Assembly: GCF_964275005.1 (NCBI RefSeq)
Contig: NC_092686.1
Coordinates: forward strand, 15,877,696-15,941,695
From: Diadema setosum
Taxonomy: Eukaryota > Echinodermata > Echinoidea > Diadematoida > Diadematidae
Direction: 5' to 3'
Length of the DNA: 64,000 bases
In this document: piece by piece, positions 1-10,800 of the stretch
Layout of the letters: each line of letters starts with the position of its first letter
Position numbering within the stretch: position 1 is the stretch's first letter
The notes under the pieces: generated by a model
What the model was told of the DNA's origin: nothing
What the model saw: only the letters and a program-made list of their open reading frames with translations
Database searches by the model: none
Position numbers and translations under genes: made by a program

Positions 1-846
1 ACTTGCTGGATGGAACATCCAACCCGGCTTCTAATGAGAGTGCAGAATATCAGTTGGAGCGAACACAGAATGAAAGAGGAGATCTATGGAGATATTCAAA
101 TCAATTCAATTCAATTCAGTTCATTTCAATTCAAATTTATTTTCATTTGTCAACAAAAACATAGCATATTCCACCCATTTCTTATATTGTAGCTAGTCAC
201 AGAACACAATTTGCTGGTCACCATTTCTGTGCCAGGGAACAAATCATATCTGATGTAATTTCCTTGAAACTACACTGCCCATACAGAGGAAGAAGACTGT
301 GAACTATATTAATTGCTTTGCACGACATATTGGGCATGAAATAGCCAACATGCAAACACTCTTGATGGACAGAGATACTTGGCCTGGCATAGCTTACTAG
401 ATCTCCGATCAGTCTGTGTATTAGTTGTAGCAGTAGCAACAAAATAAAAGTGGACCTCGATGAGCAGCAAACCAAGCAGCATGATATATCCATACAGTAC
501 ACGCCAGAAAGCAAATGAATGATAATGACCCCTTTGCAATTCACTCCAGGAAAGTAGCAGTAATGAGCAAAAGCATTGTATGAACTTCGCATATTGTGCC
601 AAATGCAAGAATTTGAATTCATGCGTGCACATGAGAACATCATGTACTGAAACGTTCATTGGTAAAAGAGAGGTATGTGGCACTGTGTTTTTCATCAAGA
701 TGCCAGAGTTTAATTCATATGACAAATGCAAAAATGATGATAAATGGCTTTTCTCGATGATGATGCATTGTAATCGTGCAAATCCTAATTGTGGTATCAT
801 ACCAGAAGTAAAATTTCCAGTAATAACTCTTTCCATTCATCGTCAG
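1..846 (+). other. UBA3 intron (3' part)
   Basis: No coding match to UBA3 or any other protein was seen on either strand. There is a TTCAA-rich simple stretch at about 95-150. The rest looks like unique AT-rich intron sequence ending at the cgtcag acceptor. Confidence 0.7.
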
Positions 847-949
847 GTCAATTTCCCCATGTGCACCATCGCCCACACACCCCGTCTCCCAGAGCACTGC
901 ATCGAGTACGCCAAGGTGCTGCTATGGCCCCAGGAGGAGCCCTTTGGAG
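847..949 (+). CDS. UBA3: UBA3 exon with catalytic cysteine
   Basis: This exon encodes [15 protein letters not shown] and then [21 protein letters not shown]. It follows a cgtcag acceptor and ends at a gtgaga donor, leaving one base in phase. The Met-Cys-Thr motif is the thioester cysteine of the UBA3 family. The preceding exon (the GMTACIEC region in relatives) is not in bases 1-846. Confidence 0.95.
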
Positions 950-3900
950 GTGAGAGAGATGGTGACAGGACATTCGCTCCTCGGACAGTTGCTCCGGTCT
1001 TTTCTTCAACGATTTAGGGTTAGGGTTAGGGTTGCGATAGGGTTTTAGGTTTAGTTTCATGCGATGATTAGAATTAGGGTCAGGGTTATGTGTGAGGGTA
1101 TGATTTATGTTTGGCTTAGCGTGCAGATATTTCATGGGGACTATTGTCGCAGGAGCAAATGTTGTGGAACCGAGAGAGACACAGATCATATCCACAGACT
1201 CCCAGGTCAATTATCATGGCGTGACTGGAAGCTGTTTGGTTGTAGTTTGCAAAACTATGCAACAACTGGGTCAGCATTGCATATTGAGTAATCCAGAGAT
1301 GTCAACATACACCCTTTTCTCCATAAGCTTATTTCTTTGTGTACAAGATGGAACAAACAGATATCTGGCCCCATTTCATAGAAGATGTTAGGATAGCAAC
1401 TCTTGCTGGAATGGCAACTACCCAGAGCAAGAGCCAGTCAGGAAGCTGGATTCTTGTCATTGCCATGGCAATTGCCATTCCAGCAAGAGTTGCTATCATA
1501 TCAACTTTTTAGCTCACCTGAGCCAAAGGCTCAAGTGAGCTATTGCGATCGCCCTTCGTCCGGCGTCCGTCGTGCGTCGTCCGTCGTCCGTCGTCCGTCG
1601 TGCGTCGTCCGTCGTGCGTAAACTTTTACATTTTTATCTTCTTCTTGAAAACCCCAAGACCGATTTTCATCAAACTTGGCAGGTAGCATCCCTAGGGGGT
1701 TAGGAACTCAATTTGTTAAAATGGGCACCATGCCCCACCCAGGGGGCCCCCAGGGGGGGCCCAAACCCCCCAAAATTAAGGAATCTGTAAAAATCTTCTT
1801 CTCTAGAACCAGAAGTGATAGAGCTAAGTTAATACTATGAGTTAGTACATTGATGACTGTAGTTTCAAGTTTGTTCATGGCAGAATCAGGGGTGCCCCCC
1901 TTGGGACCCAGGGGAGGGGGGTGGGGAGGGGTCCTAATGGGGCCTAAATTATACATTTTCATCTTCTTCTTGAGAACCCCGTGACCAATTTTCACCAAAC
2001 TTGGCAGGTAGTATCCCTAGGGGGTTAGGATCTCAATTTGTTAAAATGGGCACATGCCCCACCCAGGGGCCCCAGCGGGGCCAAACCCCCCAAAATGAAG
2101 GAATCTTTAAAAATCTTCTCTAGAATCAGAAGTTATAGAGCTAAGATAATACTATGAGTGAGTACATTAATGACTGTAGTTTCAAGTTTGTTCATAGCAA
2201 ATCCAGGGGTGCCCCTCTTGGGGGCGGGGGGGGGGGGGGGGGGGGGGGGGGGTTGGGAAGGTCCAAATGGGGGCCTGAATTGTACATTTTCATCTTCTTC
2301 CTGAAAACCTCATGATGGATTTTCGTCAAACTTGGCAGGTAGCATCCCTAGGGGGTCAGGATCTCAATTTATCAAAATGGGCACCATGCCCCACCCAGAG
2401 GGCCCCAGGGGGCCCCCAATCCCCCCAAATGAAGGAATCTTTAAAAATTTCGGCCCTTATTGTACATTTTCATCTTCTACTTGAGAAGCCTGGTCAAATT
2501 TTAGTAGAGCTGTGAATAATTTAGATTAGTGACTGCGTGAAAGGTGAACTTGCGATACTCAGGTGAGCGCTAGACCCGCGGGTCTCTTGTTATGAAATTG
2601 TGCCCTGGACATAGTCGAAAACAACTTCCCATGTTTCAAATGTCCATCGGCTGTGAAGTGTCTATGGAAATTTATTTTTTAATTTCTCACAATTGTTTCA
2701 TTTTTAAGTTAACTCACCTTACATCTGACTTTCCTTTGATGTTTGTAGACTTTGTCTGTCGTTTTATTGTTCCCTTGATGAGTCAACATTATCTTTTCCT
2801 TTCTCTCTTTCTTGCTCCATCTAGCTGGTGTTGGTATTGATGGTGATGACCCCTCCCACATTCAGTGGATCTTTGAGAAAGCTCAGGAGAGGGCGGATCA
2901 ATTCAACATTTCAGGGGTAACCTACAGGTTAACACAAGGTCAGTCACAATCTTTTTCCGCAGATGATGTTTCCATAGCAACCACAATGTGTGATATGGAG
3001 ACATATCTCTTATGTACTATCCACACAAATCTTTTAAAGCACGTGCCAATTTTGTTTTTTGATTCAAGCAAAACCTTCCAGGCAATTACCAAAGTATATA
3101 ATAAAAGTAAAAGAAAATATTTGGGTGCCTTGAGAGCCATCAGATTTATTTTATGATGATTTCACCGAAGAAAATTGACAGAGAACAATAACTCATTGAT
3201 TTAAAGTTCAATAAAATGTACACATATGGTAGGAGGTGAATCTTTTTCATATGGCAAACTCAAACTGTTTTGCTATTGTTTCCTCCTTTTTTCCTCTGCC
3301 ATCTACTTCCTAGGAACTATAGCATTCTCTGATGTAATTGGCAGCAACATACTGGCAAACAACATGAAAATATATATCTCCACATGAAAATATAATTATG
3401 TCACCTAGCCTGTTTTGAGGCATCATCATGTTGTGGACTGTTCACCTGCACATCACCATTCATATCATTGTCCTTTGAGAGTAGTGAAATCATAAGGCAG
3501 CAGAAGTTGATTTAAGACTACTGGTAGTACAAGTGTCTAGTTACAGTGTGTGTGTCTGTGTCTGTGTCTGTGTCGGTGTGTCTGTATGGCCGCGCGCGGG
3601 GAGGGGTAAGTTTTTGTTGGCATAAAGGTTATATGATTTTATTTATAGCAGCTAGGAGTTTGATGTGTTTTGTTTGACGGATTTGTATTTGAATTTGGAG
3701 CGGTGCTTGCGTGCGGGCGGATGCTGCTTTTATGCATATACGGTCCATTATGTTTTACGTATCAACATTTTGGAAGTCGTTTCATCAGGAAGGAAGGTGG
3801 TATCGTTTCGGGTGAGTGTGTGTGTGTGGGGGTGTATGTGTGTGTGTATGTGGGTTGGTGGTTGTGGGTGTGGGTGTGGTTTAGGTTTTGGTGAATCGGG

Positions 3901-4657
3901 GGTTGGGGGATGGGGATTTGATTTGAAGAGGGATAGTTATAATTGTATGAAAGTTATTGGTAGAATTTAATATTTAGGGTAGATGTAGATTTGTTTTGGT
4001 TGGTAGGGGAAGGGTTAGTTGGGGTTTTTTTATGAATGATTTCATTCTATATTTGTATAACATTTTTTTTTTAATTTTTGGGTTGCTTTTTATGCATATG
4101 CCCTTGTGAGTGTGAGTTACACAATTCAGTATATGCAAAGGATGTCGGTTTGGTACATGTCAATACTTTCTTGTGAAGAAATTGTCAGTGGGTTGATTTA
4201 TAATCGAGTTGTTTATGTTGAAGAGAGATGATTTGCAGTATAAGTTGACAAATGGATTTGTTTGTGTTTTGAATTGCATTTGTACCGTTTATGTTCATGT
4301 TACACCCAGAATGGGTTGATTTATGAATGATTTGAATGAAATCAATAAAATATCAAGGGAAAAAAAATGTGCATAGATAACAGGGAGGAAGTGTGAGAGA
4401 GAAACATGGAAATGAATATATAAATGAACAAACAAACAGAAATAATGAAGTGAGAGAGAGATATAGACAGACAGACAGACTAACAGAAAGGGCAAGGGGG
4501 ATAAGTGACAGAGACAGGCAGACAGATAGATAGACAGACAGAAACAGAAAGGGAGAATTATGTGCATGTGAGACAGACAGACAGGAAAAGAAAGAGTGAG
4601 AGATCAAGCGACAGACAGAGAGAGAGAAAGAGGTGGACAGACAGACATAAAGATAGA

Positions 4658-4692
<35 letters not shown>

Positions 4693-4856
4693 GAGGGATA
4701 GATGGACACAACAACACAGACAGACAGAGACCCATAGATAGATGTGTGTTTGTGTGTGTGAGCATGAGCACAACAGAGAGACATAGATATAGAAATAGAG
4801 AGGGCGAGAGATCAATGGACAGACAGACAGACACACAGACAGAAACCTAAGGATAA

Positions 4857-4889
<33 letters not shown>

Positions 4890-7800
4890 ACAGAGACGGC
4901 AGAAAGAGAGAAAAGTGAGGAACAATCATACATTTTCTTTCATCTCGCTGTAAAAGGATTAGGCAGGGGGAGAGAATTGGAACCATTACTCTAGCGTTCC
5001 TGCCATCAATGAGAGAATAACTGAATTGAGCTGTTCTCACTGTGGGGCAGTCAGAATAATAGCCGTATTCATGCATGCGAGGCAGCAAAGTCATCATTGG
5101 CAGGTGGTGTGATGTTTGCTTTGTGCCCCTTTGTGCAACAAGTGGCCATTTATCCACTAAATTGCCATCAATCCACCAATAACTCCTTTTCTTTTCCCCC
5201 TCCCGCTCACTTCTGCAGTGAATGAAAAACTGGAAGTGTTTAAATTCAGTCAATGTATTATGCACTCATGCAAACTGAATGAAGGCAAATACTAGAAGTA
5301 TTGTATATGAATGCTTGAGAGTTTATGTTTAATCCATTCATGTATATATTGCACACTGTCTTTATGTGCATGTGTTTTTGCACACGTATAAGAAAAATTT
5401 ATCCCGGTATTAACAAACATACCTCATACCTACCTACTTACCTACCTACATACATCCGTATATTGTGTACATTCATACATGTCAGTACATGCGTACAAAA
5501 ATGTATTTACACACTACATATACATACATACATACACACACACATGCATACAAACTTTCATACATACATTCATACATACATACATGCATGCATGCATGCA
5601 TAAAAGATATTCTTCAACCATTCATTATCAATACAAAAAAACAAATCATACATAAAACAAACTATCTAAAGAAAATGGAGTGCAGGGCAAAATGCAAACT
5701 TGAGTCCTTTTATTTACCCACAAAGATGCATGGGTATAAAAGAGAAAGGGTTTGTCCAAAGTGATATTAACATTATTCAAAGAAATAGGAGTGACAGGCT
5801 TATTTTTGTCTATTCTCATTTCATTTATCGATATATTTTCAGGAGTGGTGAAGAGAATAATCCCAGCTGTAGCCTCTACCAATGCAGTCATTGCAGCCCA
5901 ATGTGTCACAGAGGCCTTCAAGATTGCCACAAGGTATGCAATTGGTGTGGTTACTATGGAATCTTCATAAAGCAGTCAGTCTTTTTTTTTTAAGTAATGG
6001 ATATTGTCAAAATTTACGATAACTAAATGTCACGTTGGTCTCCCAAATGCCCATTAACTTTAGCTAAAAATGTGCCATTTCTGCCATATTCTTTACAAGT
6101 AACTTCTTTGCAGTTATGGAGTTAGATGATGTGACATATTATGAAATGATTGATATGTGTTCAATAGAGACAGGAAGGGAAAAGTTTAGAGGGACTAATA
6201 TCAAACTGATGATAATATTATGTCATGTAGAAGGTGACGGGCACATTCAGCCATACAGTTTTAGGTGATAGATGATGAAGGTAGATTCAAGAATTCTGTT
6301 CAGCCTTTACACTGTAGTTCTTCTGGAGCATGCTATGGGTTGTAGGAGTCCATTATGTATCTAAACTCTCTGATGATGAAATACTTATATGAGATAACTA
6401 TGAATATTCAGTTGGGTTTGAAATTGTATGATTTGTATGTTTGTTCTTATTTCAGCTGCTGTTTTCCTTTGAAGAACTACATGGTATTCAATGACACAGA
6501 TGGCTTATACACTTACACATATGAGGCTGAGAGGAAGGTAAGATGCAGATGCAGAGAAAGATATAGATGTATATATATATATAATCTACATGTAAGGGAA
6601 GGGATGATTCAACATCTACATCTATGAAAGGATATCCGTTGTCATGGCAACGTTGTGGCTGGGATGCAGTCACTGAACACTCTTTAGGTTAGGGCTTTTG
6701 TATTTGAAAGTATGCTGACCCATTCTGTAATTGTGTCAGCCCTCCAACATTTGAAATACCTCTGGCTCTCTACTCTGCCCAAAGTGAAGGTAGATACATT
6801 AACTGACAGTCTGTACCTACTTACCAGCAGTAGAATGCTTCTGGTCGTACACTCTGCCTTCTCGTCAGATGCTCTTCTAAGTATTGATTTTACCATGTTC
6901 ATTATCATACCTGTCTTACACTCAACCAGAAACTACCTATAGTTTGATATAAGTATGTTCTTTTGTTTTGCTAATAAAGACATTACACCAACAAACATTT
7001 TGATAAGTATACACATGATGAATGTACATCAACTTAAACCAAAGTTTGAGAGTAATGAGCGCAAATATTTTTACTGTCCCTTATCTGTCATTATGTAAAC
7101 GTTACATGATACTTTGCCACTTTCGAAGCTCTCTAAATACACGGAGCAATCAGTCATCTATTAAATCATACAAAATCAAGCACAAAGGAATTTAAGAATC
7201 AAGGAAGAAATTACAATACACACTTGTGAAACAGTAAACTGTAAAATACTGCAATAATCAAATCCCTATTAGAGACTCTGGAGCAGTTTTTACTACTTTC
7301 AAGTTGACCCCAATATTAACATGCTTACAATGTGAACTTGGCTGTCACAAGTGATTGGAGTATTTGAGTTACTGAACAATAAATCATGTAGCATAAGTGT
7401 AAATGGGTTACGACATTGCAGATTGTGTTTTGTCCGGTACTGAGTAAGCCACCAACTAGATTGTAAAACAATTCTGGCATAAATGCATAGAGAGAAAGAG
7501 AGAGGAACAGAACAGCAGTGTAATGATGTTGATTACATGACTTGTTCATCCCCCAGGAGGACTGTTTAGCCTGTAGCCAAGCCCCACAGATGCTGGAATT
7601 TCCTGAGGATGCCACACTTCAAACTTTGGTAGACCACCTGACAGAAAACACCACATTGTGAGTCATCTAGGGTGAAATCCTGGACTGTCTATGTACCTAT
7701 TTGTGTATATGTTCATTCCAGCTTTTATTTCATTTTATTTTCTGTCTTATACTAAAGACAAAATATTTGAATGTGGAAGTTATTACCAAATAATAGTCTT

Positions 7801-10800
7801 GATATATACTGTAGATTCTTGTCCTTGTTCTGTCAGTATGACAGATGAGGTAGACTGGTCATTTGCCAAGATGACCAAATTACCAAATGATCAAAGACCA
7901 ACTTGTGATACACAAGACCAACAACAGATGTGCCAGGAAAAGAATCCACACAAGATATCCTCTGTCGTCTTCTCTCCTTCAGCATCTGAATGACAGCAGC
8001 TCTGTTTGATAACTTCAAAGGCCTTTGTGCCTTGTGTACTCTGGTGCTTGTTCCAAAGAACACTAAAATAACAATCGTGTGTTACAGCAAAGCAATTTTT
8101 CCTGCTCCAAATGGAAATTCTTTGTTTGTTGTTCTTGTTGTTTTTCAAAGCTAAAATAGCAAAAAGAGCACTATCACTAACAAAGGATACTTATACAACA
8201 AACGTTTGTTTTAGCAAAATCTTTTTTCCTAAATGGAATTTTTGATTTGGCACATCATCAATTAATACTGTCATTGCTGGTAGCTGATTGTCAAAGGGTT
8301 TCTCGGAAGACGACCGCAATAATAAACTGAACACAGCAAATTATCGTTTCAAATCAATTGTGTCACCCGACTCTTTTATTTAAACAAAGTCGGCGCAATG
8401 TGGGATGTTGTCTCCCGAATGTCAATACAAAGTCACCGAAAGAAAAATGTTTTTCGGGAAGAAAAAGGCAAGACAAAAATACCTGTGTAAAAACAAATTG
8501 TTTTCGGTTTTCTAATATCCTAATTTCTGATGAGCCCCTATATGAGCTCGTGCAGTTCTACGAATGAAACCCCCCTATGAATACAGCCCCTATACATATC
8601 CAAGGCACTTTCCCGTTGTCGACAGCCGCGCGATGACTGTACAGTATTGCTCAGGCGAAGCCGGATCCTGGCGTCGGATACGCGGTTCACGCGAGGTGGC
8701 TGACGCCTGTTCCTGCAGTCCGTCGCGGGGTGAAGTGTATACGGGTGTGGCAGCACGGCGTGGCCGGATACACACGGTCGATTGGCGTGGGTATTGTCCG
8801 GTTCGCGTGTGTCTGCCGGGTTCTGTCCACAGCTGGGCGTGGGATTACTCGCAGACTCAAAGGCTGGGCGGTATCCGACTCCGGATACGTCCTCGGACAA
8901 GTCCGGATACTCAGTGCCTGGATACGGACGGCTACAAATATAACCACAAATCCCTGACCAAAATCCATTTCTACCCAACTATTAATCCTCAACTTCTATA
9001 ATTCGACATTTGTGCTCACCATTGCAGTGATGTGTTAAGGTACAAATATATCTGAACATTCTCAGCTTATTATCACATCAACTTTCTCCTTTCATGTTCA
9101 TTTTAACCTCTCTTTGCGAAAGACTACAAAAAATTGTGTCACATTTCGGTTCTGTTGCAATAAATTGCCATACAATGAAATACATAAGCATAGCAATGCT
9201 TACACTTTGCGAAACCTGCGGCCAATTAAAAAAAAAATCACCTAATTAATGGGACAGTTATCAAAATTCAGCGATAGAATTGATCTACAAACAATGCAAA
9301 TCTCTCCCGTAAAAGCTCACTCTTTTCTACCTTCTTTTACTAACTTTACATATATGCTCCTTACACTGTATCTCTTGTGGTTCTAACATTCACATCCGAA
9401 TTCCACGGAAAACATACTTTCTCTTAACATTAATTTCTGAATCGATCCACAGCTAGACTTTATCGATCTTCATACATATCGCCCTCAACGTGGATCTGTG
9501 TTGATACACATATCAATAATATTACTAATGTCATAATTATTACAATTATTGGAAAAGAATATCATAGCAATTACACCAGCAACAAAACTCATCGTTTAGG
9601 ATTAGAATCTAATTGCTATTTCCTTTACTCAAACAATCTCACTTTTGGCGTAATACAACCTAACCCTCTAACTACCAGACCAGTTCTCTCTCTGGCTTAA
9701 ATATTTTAGCTCATTACGTACACAAAAACAAGCATCATTTCAAGCTATATTTCAAAAACCTCACGTGGTGTATTTGCTTTATACTCTTTAACATTAACAT
9801 TTCCTTACTACTATTCTAATCGATTCAAAAAAAAAAAAAAAACTTCTTTCCTACCGGGTGCTAAATTGAGTAATGATACCAAATTCTGCAAAACTTACAG
9901 CTTCTCGGTCCCTTTTCCTTTTTGAGTGACGGCCAGCGGTGTCTACGGGGAATGCACCAAGCGACGCAGCTGAATTAAATGCAATAATGCTCAGGCCCTG
10001 TTCTTTGCTTGTAAACCCGTCTGCGCACCTTCTCGCCAGCAAGCCTCAAATGCAACTGTTCACTCTCGCTGCTCACTCACTTCACACCCACACCCTAACC
10101 ATACATTCCTGTCACATACTATTCAAATCGTATTTAAATTATTATTCCAAAATATTTGTCTCCATATCACCAGCTCCCTCTATCAACACCTAAACAAAAT
10201 ATACTCTATTACCAATGTCTGATTCATTTTGACACTGATCTTGTAGTGAAGATATTTTTCATGCTGTAAATGTTATGTTTGTCATACTATTTCATCCCTT
10301 ATGCAGACAAATGAAGGCACCAAGTATTACGACCACAATGAATGGCAGGAATAAAACTTTGTACATGCAGAGTGTGGAGGCTATCAGGAAGAAAACCAAG
10401 GAGAATTTACCCAAGAGACTCACAGGTAATGTAGGAATATGTAATCCAAAGATAATCCATACAGTTGCCAGTGGTTTAACACCAAGGCATGTCTTCACCT
10501 GATGTGGAATTAGTGAAAACTAAGACTTGTACCCAAGTCAAGGAATGAGAGGGTGGTAATTGTATGAAGTATATGGAGCCAACGCTTTTGCACATTAGCC
10601 ACCAGAAGGTGTGTAAGATGCATTCTACTGTATAAGCCTTTATTTTCTCGAGGGTTTAATTTTTTACTGATGAACCGTGAATTTAAAAACATGCAAAAAT
10701 GTCGCCATGCACTAGTGTAATGGAGCACTTACAATAGCCGTGGCATCAATTCGCGAAAGCAACACCTGGCGAAAATGTCCGTTACCTGATTCGCAAAAAT

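Larger units (their letters stand above)
1367..2605 (+). mobile_element. Palindromic element split by a later insertion
   Basis: The left part 1367-1511 and right part 2592-2605 together match the uninterrupted copy at 41965-42123. The arms are inverted around a short middle (GATAGCAACTCTTGCTGGAA on one side, its complement on the other). A 1.08 kb element lies inside it near the right end. Confidence 0.85.
2939..5842 (+). other. UBA3 intron of 2.9 kb
   Basis: This intron holds no coding match. It contains GT-rich stretches (3547-3582, 3810-3890), T/G-rich DNA to about 4100, the GACA/TG microsatellite block at 4385-4890, an unremarkable unique stretch (4920-5400) and CATA repeats (5425-5600). 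Confidence 0.75.

Noticed and set aside
1013..1090. True telomere or telomere-fusion remnant
   Set aside because: The TTAGGG array is short, degenerate and enclosed in inverted ends that recur at two other places.
4558..5265. 235-residue open frame on the - strand
   Set aside because: Mostly Ser/Leu/His-Thr repeats translated from the GACA/TG microsatellite.
8538..8978. Open frames of over 140 codons on both strands
   Set aside because: Explained by high GC in the GGATAC-rich patch; no homology or coding constraint seen.
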